Shown in pieces: positions 19,670 to 28,623 of a stretch of 61,263 nt of DNA. The stretch's first letter is position 1; the number at the start of each line of letters is the position of its first letter. The notes under the pieces are model-generated. The model was not told the DNA's origin. It saw only the letters and a program-made list of their open reading frames with translations, and did no database searches. The translations under genes and the position numbers were made by a program. The DNA is from Terriglobales bacterium (lineage in GTDB: Bacteria > Acidobacteriota > Terriglobia > Terriglobales > Acidobacteriaceae): contig JAICWP010000026.1 of assembly GCA_025934735.1 (NCBI GenBank), positions 1 through 61,263 on the forward strand, written 5' to 3'.

Positions 19670-19833
19670 GGTTATTTTGCGGTGATATATGAGTGGTATG
19701 CTGCGTGCAGTTCCGCAGAAACACTCCCGTCCCAGCGGAGGCCCAGGAGGAATGCCGTTGACAGGCCCATGCAGGCGAGGTAAGTTGCAAGGTCGGCGTT
19801 CTGGCCGGGCCACGGGCTTTGCGCCCGGCGGGT

Positions 19834-20598
19834 ATGACGAAGTACGTTTCCAGCACACCTCCAACCCTCAGCGAGAGGAAGCAGACACAAGTGGCCACAG
19901 CAGTAATCCGAAAGCGAATCCGATCTGCTTACCTGTCCGGCACTCGAGACAAGCTCAGCGAAAAAATATACAAGGTCCTGAAGCGGGACATAATACGGGG
20001 CGTGCATGCTCCCGGCCAGGCCCTCACCGAGAAAGCCCTGGCACGAAAATACAAGTCCAGCCGAACGCCGGTGCGCGAGGCCGCCCTGCGCCTGCAGGAA
20101 GAGCGGCTACTGCGAATTGTTCCCAACCGCGGCTACTTCGTGAGCCAGATAACCCTGCAGGAACTCAACGACGTTTACGAATACCGCGCCGCGGTGGAAT
20201 GCGCCGCGGCAGAACTGGCGGCGCGCAAGGCGATTGACGCAGCCCTGCTGCAGGAACTGACCGACTGGGCCGAGATTTCCTACCGCACCGACAGCCTGGA
20301 AAGCTACATGGAATTCATTGAAAGCGACACGCTTTTTCACGTCGGAATTGCCCGCCTGTCGCGCAACCAAATGCTGGTGAGGGCCGTGACCGAAGCGCGA
20401 TCGCTCATGGAACGAATCATGTACGCGGCCATTGATATTAATTACTACGGCGAAGTCCCTACCCAGGAGCACCGCGACATCATCAAGGCCATTCGCGAGC
20501 ACGATCCCGAGGCAGCGCAGAAGCGCATGTACGATCACATCGTTCAGTCCAAGCGCAAGGTTCTGCGACTCACCACTCCTTCCAGCACGCGACGCTAA
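19834..20598 (+). CDS. GntR-family regulator, FCD type
   Basis: DNA-binding repressor or activator of 254 residues. The winged helix covers about residues 38-105 (KLSEKIYKVLKRDIIRG, TPVREAALRLQEE, VPNRGYFVS). The FCD effector domain follows, with metal-type residues in ESDTLFHVG and TQEHRDIIKAI. FCD regulators respond to small carboxylates or amino-acid-derived acids. It stands between two substrate-linked gene sets, divergent from the amidohydrolase operon and 165 bases before TonB receptor 2, so it most likely controls both. GTG 19891, with GAGAGG 12 bases upstream, is a reasonable alternative start. Confidence 0.88.
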   Translation: MTKYVSSTPPTLSERKQTQVATAVIRKRIRSAYLSGTRDKLSEKIYKVLKRDIIRGVHAPGQALTEKALARKYKSSRTPVREAALRLQEERLLRIVPNRGYFVSQITLQELNDVYEYRAAVECAAAELAARKAIDAALLQELTDWAEISYRTDSLESYMEFIESDTLFHVGIARLSRNQMLVRAVTEARSLMERIMYAAIDINYYGEVPTQEHRDIIKAIREHDPEAAQKRMYDHIVQSKRKVLRLTTPSSTRR

Positions 20599-20695
20599 GC
20601 CCAGGTTCGCAGCGGTCTTGCCTGGCTGACAATGGTTCAGGTGCGGCTGCCGGCTCGGACCGATGGTATGTCAGAAGTATGCAACCGAAATTCAT

Positions 20696-20724
20696 TTGAC
20701 ATGTCGGCGGAATTTCTGTAGTTT
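20696..20724 (+). promoter_or_regulatory. predicted sigma70-type promoter of TonB receptor 2
   Basis: TTGACA at 20696-20701, a 17-base spacer, and TAGTTT at 20719-20724. It is placed about 33 bases before the ribosome binding site of the receptor gene. The -35 is perfect, as in the divergent operon. Confidence 0.55.
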
Positions 20725-20763
20725 GCCTTGTCCTCGAGACCAGCTCATTTCTGGAGGTGGTTC

Positions 20764-23700
20764 GTGACTGCGAATCGCGTTGCCTTCTCTCGCTTTGCCC
20801 TGATCATGGCAGTACTAACCTTGGCCTCTCAGATTGCCGCTGCCCAACTGTTTCCCGGCCGCATTGCGGGCACGGTGAAAGACGAGCAAGGCGAGGTAGT
20901 CGCTGGTGCCACTGTAAAAATCGCCAACACCTCCACGGGTTTCGAGCGTTCTGGCACGACCAACCAGGACGGGGAGTTTAACTTTCCTGAACTCGCGCTT
21001 GGTACTTATCGCCTGACGGTCAGCAAACCTGGCTTCCAGGCGATGGCGATAACCCAGATTACGACGTCCTTGGCACAAGTGAATACCGTCAACCCGGTGC
21101 TGAAGGTGGGCACGGTCGCGACAGAGGTGGAGGTAACCACCGCTCCACCCCTGCTGCAGACGGAAACCAACGCCGCCGGGGGGCAGCTTTCAGAACAACA
21201 GGTAAGTTCCTTGCCTATCGGCAACAGCGACTATACCCGCCTGGCGCTGGTGCTGCCGGGTGTGGTGCAGAACAGCAATTTTGCCTTCGCCCAGTACAGC
21301 ATCAACGGCTCGCGCGCGCGTTCCAACGGGTTCAATATTGACGGCGCCTCGAACACGGATCCCTCGACCTACCTGCCGTCCATCAATGAAGGCGGCAATT
21401 CCGCGACCGCGGCTACGCGCCTGCCGCTGGACGCGATTCAGGAGGTCAGCGTCCTAAGCGCGGCGTCCAGCGCCGATCTGGGCCAGAACTCGGGCAGTGT
21501 TATGAACGTGGTGGTTAAGAGCGGAACCAACCAGTTCCACGGTTCGGCTTATGAACTTCACCGCGACGCGTCCCTGGACGCTGCCAACTTTTTTGAAAAT
21601 CTCGCCAGTATTTCAAAAGCGCCCTTTGTGTGGAATGAGTTTGGAGGGTCGGCCGGTGGTCCCCTGTACATGCCGGGGGTTTATGACGGCCGCAACCGTA
21701 CTTTCGTTTTTGGCGCCTGGGACGGCAGCCGCTTGCGGCTGGGTACCACTCTGAACGGAAACGCTCCCACGCCAAGCCAGATTCAGACGGCAGAGAAGCT
21801 GCTGTCGGCTCGTGGCATTCCCGTCAACCAACTGGGAGTAAATATTCTGGGCCTGTACTCCTCCCTCGGTCTCTCGGGCCCATTCGTGGTGGACAATCGC
21901 GGGCAGCAATCGCCCAACAGCTTTGTGATTAAGCTCGATCACCTATTTTCCCCGAAAGATACGTTCTCCACGCGCTTGCTCTATGGCAACGGCGAAGATG
22001 AATTTCCAGGAGGAGGACCGGGCCCGGGAGGGGGATCGCAGCTGAACCCTTGGTTCGGAGTAACGCCAACGCATGTGGCCAATTTCGCTATCAGCGAGGT
22101 TCACATTTTCGAGCCCACGCTGCTCAATACACTGCGGCTCGGTTACAACCGTTTCAGCCAGTTCCAGCAAGGGCGCGACTCGAATGTGAATCCCAGCAGC
22201 ATTGGATTGAATACCGGCGTGGGGCCGGAAAGCTACGGGATTCCTGAGATTGACGTCGGCTCAGGACCGGGCCGCTTCTCGAATCTCGGCCTGCAATCTG
22301 GGGTAGGAGGTCGCGTTGCCACCACCTACCAGGTGGCGGACGATTTAGACCTGACTCGCGGCGGGCACGCGATGAAGTTCGGTTTGAACGTGCTGCACAA
22401 CTATTCCGACTACACGACCTCAGGGTCTCGCGGCCTGTTTACTTTTGACGGTTCGCAATTGGGCGACACCTTAACCAGCGACGGTGGCCTGGCCGGTTTG
22501 GTTGATCTCCTGGCAGGGCTGCCCACGCCGGGCAATACGTTCATTTCGCGAGTCCTGAGCGACCGCTCCAACATTGCGCAAAACGTCATCAGCGGTTTCT
22601 TCATGGACACGTACAAGCTGCGAAGCAATCTGACGCTCATTGGGGGCGTTCGCTACGACTACTTTGGAACGGTGGATGAGACCCGGGGCCGTTTTTCCGC
22701 CTTCGATCCCACTCTGGGCGTGGTTCCGGTCTCGGCCCTGCCGGGCCACTCTTTATATAACGCGCCGAAGGGGAATTTCGGGCCACGGCTGGGATTATCG
22801 TGGGCGCCACCGGTCTCGCTACTTCCGCACCGCCAGACCATCGTTCGCGCCGGCTACGGCACGTACTTCGATACCATTCCACTCAACAATTATGTAGCTC
22901 TCTCGCAAAATCCGGTGGGAAACACGGGAGGGTTCACAATTACTCCTTCGGCGCCCATTCCCTTCGGAGTAGGCGTACCCATCTTCGGAACGGGTGCTCC
23001 ACAACCACCTTTCAACGTCACCACTATCGCCCGCAATATGAAGGCTCCCAACACGCAATACTGGGACCTGAACGTGCAGCAGGAACTGGGACGCACGTTT
23101 GTATTTCAGTTGGGATACGTGGGCAACAAGAGCACGCATGCCGTTCAACTGCTCGACATCAACCAACCGACCCCGGGAATCAACACCCCTACCAACACAT
23201 CGCAATCCCGGCGGCCTTTCAACACCGCGTTCCCGGCCTTGCGCCAGATCAACACCATTTCCCCGGTGGGTTGGGCCAATTACAACTCCATGCAGGCGGT
23301 GCTGCGCTCAGAAAATTTTCACGGCCTCACCAGCCAGGTGGCATTTACCTGGTCGCACAATATCGACACCGCTTCCGAGGTTGACGATTTTTTTGGCACC
23401 AGCGGCTACGTTCCGCAAGACTCGCGAAATCTGAAAGGAAGCGTGGGCAACTCGGAATTCGACCAGCGCCGGGCGCTCTTAATCACGTACATCTACGCCA
23501 TTCCGGCGCCCCACCTGGGCAGCACACTGACGACAGTCTTGAGGAACTGGCAAGTCTCGGGAACCACCACCTTCCGCGATGGCCTGGCCAGCCCGGTCCT
23601 CACGTTCGGAGGGGAAAGCGGAGTGGACAATTTTCATGAACGTCCGAACTGCATCGGCCCCATCCGCTACCAGTTGACGGATTTTACCCAGCCCTATGTG

Positions 23701-24003
23701 CTGCCGGGAGCATTTGCGCCGCCAGCGCCAGGTACGTTCGGGAACTGTCCGCGCAACCCCATTGTGGCTCCGGGATTGAATGACTGGGATATCTCGCTAC
23801 AGCGCACGTTCAGGCTCGGGGAACGTCTAGCGTTCGAATTGCGGACCAGCTTTTTCAACGCGTTTAACCACCCGAATTTCGCAGAGCCGTCACCCGACCT
23901 GAGTACGATGATTACGGCCACAGCCGATGACGGGAGCTTCGATTCTCATTTTGGTGTTGGCGGTCCGCGCAATATTCAGCTGATGGGAAAGATCACCTGG
24001 TGA
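20764..24003 (+). CDS. Oar-type TonB-dependent receptor 2
   Basis: Second outer-membrane receptor, 1,079 residues from GTG 20764, chosen because GGAGGTGG lies just upstream. Order: signal peptide ending IAAAQ, carboxypeptidase-regulatory-like domain (GTVKDEQGEVVAGATVKI, YRLTVSKPGF), plug (LPIGNSDYTRL, FNIDGASNTD), then barrel ending IQLMGKITW. It differs clearly from receptor 1 in the plug, with SNTDPSTY replacing DNNDYF, so the two are diverged paralogues and not a recent duplication. Its stop overlaps the start of the M61 peptidase gene by 4 bases (GTGA). Confidence 0.92.
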   Translation: MTANRVAFSRFALIMAVLTLASQIAAAQLFPGRIAGTVKDEQGEVVAGATVKIANTSTGFERSGTTNQDGEFNFPELALGTYRLTVSKPGFQAMAITQITTSLAQVNTVNPVLKVGTVATEVEVTTAPPLLQTETNAAGGQLSEQQVSSLPIGNSDYTRLALVLPGVVQNSNFAFAQYSINGSRARSNGFNIDGASNTDPSTYLPSINEGGNSATAATRLPLDAIQEVSVLSAASSADLGQNSGSVMNVVVKSGTNQFHGSAYELHRDASLDAANFFENLASISKAPFVWNEFGGSAGGPLYMPGVYDGRNRTFVFGAWDGSRLRLGTTLNGNAPTPSQIQTAEKLLSARGIPVNQLGVNILGLYSSLGLSGPFVVDNRGQQSPNSFVIKLDHLFSPKDTFSTRLLYGNGEDEFPGGGPGPGGGSQLNPWFGVTPTHVANFAISEVHIFEPTLLNTLRLGYNRFSQFQQGRDSNVNPSSIGLNTGVGPESYGIPEIDVGSGPGRFSNLGLQSGVGGRVATTYQVADDLDLTRGGHAMKFGLNVLHNYSDYTTSGSRGLFTFDGSQLGDTLTSDGGLAGLVDLLAGLPTPGNTFISRVLSDRSNIAQNVISGFFMDTYKLRSNLTLIGGVRYDYFGTVDETRGRFSAFDPTLGVVPVSALPGHSLYNAPKGNFGPRLGLSWAPPVSLLPHRQTIVRAGYGTYFDTIPLNNYVALSQNPVGNTGGFTITPSAPIPFGVGVPIFGTGAPQPPFNVTTIARNMKAPNTQYWDLNVQQELGRTFVFQLGYVGNKSTHAVQLLDINQPTPGINTPTNTSQSRRPFNTAFPALRQINTISPVGWANYNSMQAVLRSENFHGLTSQVAFTWSHNIDTASEVDDFFGTSGYVPQDSRNLKGSVGNSEFDQRRALLITYIYAIPAPHLGSTLTTVLRNWQVSGTTTFRDGLASPVLTFGGESGVDNFHERPNCIGPIRYQLTDFTQPYVLPGAFAPPAPGTFGNCPRNPIVAPGLNDWDISLQRTFRLGERLAFELRTSFFNAFNHPNFAEPSPDLSTMITATADDGSFDSHFGVGGPRNIQLMGKITW

Positions 24004-26450
24004 ACAGGATAAGCGATTGCTGGCGATCGGTGAGACGAACCCGGCAGTGCAGGCGACTGTGGGGCTATGCCTGGGCGCTGGCATTGGCTATTACCGTGGA
24101 AGCGGGGGCTCAGAACGCGGCGACCCTGCCGATACAAATCAGGGTAGACGCCACCCATGCTTCGTCGCAGAAGATCCTGCACGCAGATCTTGAAATCCCT
24201 GCCGCTCCGGGGCCTCTCACGCTTTATTACCCAAAGTGGATGCCCGCGGATCACTCGCCCGACGGTCCTATCGCGAATCTAGCTGGGTTGAGATTTGCGG
24301 CTGGTGGGAAGCCGCTGCCCTGGCGCAGAGACTTGGCCGACATGTATACGTTTCATGTCGAGGTGCCTCAGGGCGTAAGCAGCCTGAAGGCTCACGTGGA
24401 TTTTCTGCTCTCCGCGCCAGGCCCGACCATTGATTTTGCGGCCTCCAGTTCAGCCCATCTGCTCATTCTGATGTGGAACCAGGTGGTGCTCTACCCCGCC
24501 GGCCGGCCGGCCAACCAGATAGTGTTTCAGCCCACTCTGGAGCTTCCAGCGGGATGGAAATTCAGTACCTCCTTGCCTATCGAGAGCCAGTCGGGGAATA
24601 GAATCAACTTTGCCCCCGTACCCCTCGATTTGCTGGTGGATTCTCCAGTGCAGTCAGGCGAATACACACGAGTTATACACCTGACCGAAGCAGGACAGTC
24701 TCCGCCTGCTGAACTGGACGTGGCCGGGGATGACGCTTGGGCGCTCGACCTTTCTCCCGCCCTGATTCTGAAATACAAGCAGCTCGTTGCACAAGCTTAC
24801 GCGCTTTACCAATCGCAGCATTATCGCGATTACCACTTTCTGCTCACCCTGAGCGACAACGTGCTCCCACTCGGCCAGGAACACCACGAAAGCAGCGACG
24901 ATCGGGTCAATGAAGATACGCTTACCAATCCCAACCGGCTGTTGCTCGAGGCAGGGCTCTTTCCGCACGAGTACACCCATTCATGGAATGGACAATATCG
25001 TCGTCCGACCGGCCTGGCCACGCCGGATTTTCAGCAGCCGATGAAAGGCGACCTGCTGTGGGTGTACGAAGGCCTGACCACATATTTGGGAACAATACTC
25101 ACGGCCCGTAGCGGCTTGTGGACAGATGAACAGACCCGCGATGATCTGGCCGCAACGGCTTCCATGCTGGATCACCGCGCGGGGCGCACCTGGCGATCTC
25201 TGCAGGACACTGCCGATGCCGCCCAGGTCCTCTATTTCGCGCCGGGACAATGGGCATCGTATCGCCGCGGTACTGATTTTTATCCCGAGAGCGTGCTGCT
25301 GTGGCTGGAAGCCGACGTGACCATCCGGCGGCTCACGCAGGGTCGCAAATCGCTGAATGATTTCTGCCGCACTTTCCTGGGCGGTCCCGGCCATGAACCT
25401 GTAATCAAGACGTATACCTTCGAAGACCTGGTCTCGACCCTGAACCAGATTGTGCCGTACGACTGGAAAACGTTTTTCCTCGCGCGCCTTCAGTCACATG
25501 GCCCGGGTGCGCCGCTGGGCGGAATTTCCGGAGGTGGGTGGCAACTGGTTTATAACGATCAACCAAATGCTATGATCGCCGCCCGCGAGCAGGTTTCGGG
25601 AGGAGGCGACTTCACTTCTTCCCTGGGACTCGTGGTCACCAAGGAAGGCCACATCGAGGACGCGGTCCCGGGAATGCCGGCTTATGAAAATGGACTGGCG
25701 CCCTACATGCAAATCGTGGGCGTGAACGGCCAGACCTTTTCGGTTGCGACGTTGGAGCAAGCCATAAAAAGCTCCAAGTCGACATCGGAACCCATTCTGA
25801 TCCTGGCATCAAATATGGGCTCGTTAAGAACATTCACAATCAACTATCACCAGGGTATTCGTTTTCCCCACCTGCAGTCAGTCCCTGGCGTCCGGGATTT
25901 TCTTACCGAAATACTAAAGCCTTTGCCTTCCGGTCAGATCTCCGCTCGACCTCCATCGTACAAGCACCCCATGGAAGCCCTACTTCTTCTCCGTGACCGG
26001 CGTTTCCTGGTTCAGGACAGCTACCCAGCCGCCGCCGCGCTTTATCCATGTCGTACTTTCGATCACGGAGCCTCGGGGAAAGCTCTTGCCCCGAAAGCTA
26101 CCGGCGCGTGTAGCTTCATAAAGGAGAATCACGATGCCTGGGCTGGGCATGAAAGCTTGCATATTGCGAAGATCGTAATAGGAAATGGTGCGTTGAGGCA
26201 TGGTGGCCACATACTCAGGCTGGGCCACAATGCCGGATTGAAAAATCATGATCGCGTCGCTGGGAACAAGGCGAGTGAAGCTTTCGATATCCCGTTGCTG
26301 GGCCGCTTTCCAGACCCGCTCCTCCAGCATGGTTACGCTCTGGATGGTTGCTCGCTTACGACGCGACTTCGAGTTTTTGATGGCTGGATAATTCATGTGG
26401 TCTCCACAATCGTGCCTCAGACAACGATTCGGAATGCTGGGTTCGCGTAA
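24000..26450 (+). CDS. exported M61-family (glycyl aminopeptidase-like) peptidase with PDZ; lost stop
   Basis: Zinc aminopeptidase of the M61 family. N-terminal export region (residues 1-38), beta domain, and catalytic domain with HEYTH at 323-327 and the downstream Glu in WVYEGLTTYLG near 357. A PDZ-like module follows around residues 540-640 (SSLGLVVTKEGHI, AYENGLAPYMQIVGVNG). The family normally ends just after the FLTEILKP segment (about 25922), yet the frame here runs on for roughly 175 codons. That extension lies antisense to a convincing DUF4440 gene, so the native stop appears to be lost. The GTG start overlaps the receptor stop, so receptor and peptidase are coupled. Confidence 0.85.
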   Translation: MNRISDCWRSVRRTRQCRRLWGYAWALALAITVEAGAQNAATLPIQIRVDATHASSQKILHADLEIPAAPGPLTLYYPKWMPADHSPDGPIANLAGLRFAAGGKPLPWRRDLADMYTFHVEVPQGVSSLKAHVDFLLSAPGPTIDFAASSSAHLLILMWNQVVLYPAGRPANQIVFQPTLELPAGWKFSTSLPIESQSGNRINFAPVPLDLLVDSPVQSGEYTRVIHLTEAGQSPPAELDVAGDDAWALDLSPALILKYKQLVAQAYALYQSQHYRDYHFLLTLSDNVLPLGQEHHESSDDRVNEDTLTNPNRLLLEAGLFPHEYTHSWNGQYRRPTGLATPDFQQPMKGDLLWVYEGLTTYLGTILTARSGLWTDEQTRDDLAATASMLDHRAGRTWRSLQDTADAAQVLYFAPGQWASYRRGTDFYPESVLLWLEADVTIRRLTQGRKSLNDFCRTFLGGPGHEPVIKTYTFEDLVSTLNQIVPYDWKTFFLARLQSHGPGAPLGGISGGGWQLVYNDQPNAMIAAREQVSGGGDFTSSLGLVVTKEGHIEDAVPGMPAYENGLAPYMQIVGVNGQTFSVATLEQAIKSSKSTSEPILILASNMGSLRTFTINYHQGIRFPHLQSVPGVRDFLTEILKPLPSGQISARPPSYKHPMEALLLLRDRRFLVQDSYPAAAALYPCRTFDHGASGKALAPKATGACSFIKENHDAWAGHESLHIAKIVIGNGALRHGGHILRLGHNAGLKNHDRVAGNKASEAFDIPLLGRFPDPLLQHGYALDGCSLTTRLRVFDGWIIHVVSTIVPQTTIRNAGFA
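25980..26396 (-). CDS. DUF4440/SnoaL-like NTF2-fold protein
   Basis: Small protein of 138 residues that reads as a DUF4440 member. It has an N-terminal helix LEERVWKAAQQRDIESFTRL, then AIMIFQSGIV, the conserved SYYDLRNMQAF, VILLYEATRAGS and a terminal WIKRGGGWVAVLNQET. Such proteins form NTF2-like cones and may act as isomerases or steroid/ketone-binding enzymes; the role here is unknown. ATG 26396 is preferred, with GTGGAG 5 bases upstream. It lies entirely inside, and antisense to, the run-on 3' end of the M61 frame. Confidence 0.72.
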   Translation of the reverse strand: MNYPAIKNSKSRRKRATIQSVTMLEERVWKAAQQRDIESFTRLVPSDAIMIFQSGIVAQPEYVATMPQRTISYYDLRNMQAFMPSPGIVILLYEATRAGSFRGKSFPRGSVIESTTWIKRGGGWVAVLNQETPVTEKK

Positions 26451-27682
26451 TGACACGAGCCGGGACGCCATCGCTCACAATACCTGAAAGGGACTCATCT
26501 GTGCTGGACGATATTCAATCCGTGAAAATTCGGTCGCGATTTCCCATTTTCAAGCACAAGATTTATCTGAACAGCTGTTCACAAGGCGCATTGTCGGATG
26601 CGGTGGAGAGCGGCCTGACGGATTACATCCGCAGCTGGCATGAGCACGGTTCCCCCTGGGAAGTGTGGGTGGAACATTACGAGCGTACTCGGGCATTATT
26701 TGCCGAGTTCATCGGCGCAGATGAGGACGAAGTGGCAATCGTCACCAGCGCCTCTGCGGGCATCAATGCCGTTGCCAGCGCACTGGATTTCCGCGAGCGC
26801 AACCGCGTCGTACTTGGCGAATTCGAGTTCCCTACGATGGGTCATGTCTGGCTAGCGCAGCGTAGCCGCGGGGCTGACATTACTTTCGTCGCCCCTATGG
26901 ACAACGCACTGCCTGCCCACAGCTATGAACCAGTCATTGACCGGCATACGGCGATCGTGCCCCTTACTCGGGTGTGCTTCAAAAACGGTTTCCGTTCTGA
27001 CGTTAGCGCCATCGTAAAGCTCGCCCACAGCCGGGGCGCATGGGTGATGCTCGACGATTATCAGGATTGCGGCACGCGGCCCATCAACGTAAAAGATTTG
27101 GGTATCGATTTCTACGTGACGGGGACGCTTAAATACCTGCTGGGACCGCCCGGGCTTGCGTTTCTGTACGTTCGTCGGGACCTCATCGACTCCCTCCAAC
27201 CAACGGTGAGCGGCTGGTTCGCTCAATCAAATCCCTTTGCCTTCGATGTCAACCATCTGGATCTGTCCCCAACGGCGCGGCGATTTGAGTCCGGATCTCC
27301 GCCCATACCCAATGTCTATGCCGCCGCTCCCGGAATTGAACTCCTGCGCTCTACCGGCATGACGCAAATAGCCGCCCATATCAGCAATTTAACAGGCATG
27401 TTTTTAAGCTCCATCACGGCCATGCAGATCGAAACCAAGACGCCGCTCGACAGTGTAGGACCGTTAGTGGTATTGCAGGCGGCAAGTGCGAAGGATGCGG
27501 ATGCCATGGTGGTCCGCCTGGCTGAAGAAAATATTGTCGCCTCGAGTCGCGGCGATGGTGTCCGCATTTCGCTGCACTTTTACAACACGGCGAACGACAT
27601 TGCCGAAGTGCTGCAGGTGTTGGAGAGAAATACTGACCTGCTGTTCACTCGCAGCGGCGTGCCCGAAAGGTCGGGAAGCTAG
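26450..27682 (+). CDS. class V aminotransferase-fold PLP enzyme 2
   Basis: Second fold-type I PLP enzyme of the locus, 410 residues. The PLP lysine is K228 in VTGTLKYLLGPPG and the aspartates are D202/D203 in VMLDDYQDCG. SSRGDGVRISLHFYNT is the typical C-terminal small-domain strand. It resembles isopenicillin-N-epimerase/kynureninase-like members more than cysteine desulfurases, and is only distantly like the VC1184-type enzyme in the minus operon. ATG 26450 overlaps the M61 stop (TAATG). GTG 26501, with GAAAGGGA 7 bases before it, may be the true start, because the first 17 residues are not conserved-looking. Confidence 0.87.
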   Translation: MTRAGTPSLTIPERDSSVLDDIQSVKIRSRFPIFKHKIYLNSCSQGALSDAVESGLTDYIRSWHEHGSPWEVWVEHYERTRALFAEFIGADEDEVAIVTSASAGINAVASALDFRERNRVVLGEFEFPTMGHVWLAQRSRGADITFVAPMDNALPAHSYEPVIDRHTAIVPLTRVCFKNGFRSDVSAIVKLAHSRGAWVMLDDYQDCGTRPINVKDLGIDFYVTGTLKYLLGPPGLAFLYVRRDLIDSLQPTVSGWFAQSNPFAFDVNHLDLSPTARRFESGSPPIPNVYAAAPGIELLRSTGMTQIAAHISNLTGMFLSSITAMQIETKTPLDSVGPLVVLQAASAKDADAMVVRLAEENIVASSRGDGVRISLHFYNTANDIAEVLQVLERNTDLLFTRSGVPERSGS

Positions 27683-27812
27683 GGTTAGGATCACACCCAG
27701 GAGCCATGGGCGTCAGCCGGTTTCTAGTGATAGTTCCAGCTTTTTGGGGTCGCATTGCAGCCACACTCCAAGCAAAGTGAGGTGAGGAGAGGGCCTGTAC
27801 TGGTCGGGAATG

Positions 27813-27847
27813 CTTGTGACCGGGTTGTGACCGAAGCCCGCCGCAAG
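27813..27847 (+). repeat. 35-bp dispersed repeat, copy 1
   Basis: Contains two spaced TTGTGACC words (27814-27821, 27825-27832), then GAAGCC and CCGCAAG. Four copies occur in the window, as two pairs 275 and 261 bases apart, each pair enclosing a tRNA-Leu fragment. Confidence 0.8.
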
Positions 27848-27951
27848 TGGCGCTCTGGAGCGCATTCCAGCGCAGTTGCCAATTTAGCTGAGCCCGCGAC
27901 GGACGCATTCCAGCGTAATCCAGAGCATTCCCGGGCAATCACTTCGATGCC

Positions 27952-28004
27952 CTCAAAATCCGCCGGTGCTTAGCACCTTGGGGGTTCAACTCCTCCCGGC
28001 ACCA
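27952..28004 (+). repeat. 3' fragment of a tRNA-Leu(CAA) gene, copy 1 (att-like)
   Basis: From the anticodon loop CTCAAAA onward the bases read as a tRNA-Leu: anticodon-stem strand TCCGC, variable-arm hairpin GGTGCTTAGCACC, T-arm GGGGGTTCAACTCC and acceptor strand TCCCGGC followed by ACCA. No matching 5' half (acceptor GCCGGGA, D-arm) lies upstream, and three bases of the T-stem are missing. The break at the anticodon loop is where many tyrosine integrases cross over, so this is best read as an att-site remnant and not a functional tRNA. Confidence 0.8.
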
Positions 28005-28087
28005 GCCTCCAAAGCCGCGCGGGACGCGGCCTTCGGAGGAGTTGCTCTCCTATAGTTGCTCTGGTTCGGACCCCCTTCCGATATAGT

Positions 28088-28122
28088 CTTGTGACCGCAT
28101 TGTGACCGGAGCCGGGCGCAAA
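28088..28122 (+). repeat. 35-bp dispersed repeat, copy 2
   Basis: Two spaced TTGTGACC words followed by GGAGCCGGGCGCAAA. It lies 84 bases downstream of the first tRNA-Leu fragment and is nearly identical to copy 4 at 30948. Confidence 0.8.
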
Positions 28123-28623
28123 AGAGCGAAATTGAGAGTACTCGCGATGGCCGATGACCTGTCGGAACGTGCGCGTAATGCCCGAGTAGCCGACTACCCA
28201 CCAAGTGACCGCGCTTTTCATCCCTAGGGCAGTACGACGGTGTTTTGCAGCACATTTCGGTACGAGGGACCACCGATACACCTGAGCCATGAAGTTCGTA
28301 TCAGTGGCCACGTTGACCCCGCTCAGACTTCAATCCACATTATGTCCCTCAAAATGGCTAGTAAAACAAACAAAGATGAGGTGGGGCACTATCAGAAAAG
28401 TCGCCAGAATAGCCCACCTACGACGTGTGACTCTCTGCAAAGGGGGGCAGCCATAGCTGGGCTTCCTGTTTTGAAGCGAGTGTCACGCGCCAAACTCGCT
28501 TGTAGACAACATCCATCCCGACTAACTCACCTGAGCATCTCACCGAGAGCTTTCCCAGTCAAAGGTTCTGAATGACGGATTGTTGAACACGCATAAAAAT
28601 GCCTCCCGAACCCGCTATGGCCT

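Larger units (their letters stand above)
27683..28623. other. accessory non-coding strip with integration-type repeats
   Basis: No believable gene in 940 bases. The strip contains two copies of a 35-bp repeat and, between them, a tRNA-Leu 3' fragment, listed separately. A GCCGCG/CGCGGC dyad follows the tRNA fragment at about 28014-28030. The right-hand 450 bases show nothing I can name. Confidence 0.6.

Noticed and set aside
27952-28004. Functional tRNA gene
   Set aside because: Only the part from the anticodon loop to CCA is present. No acceptor 5' strand or D-arm precedes it, and the T-stem lacks three bases.
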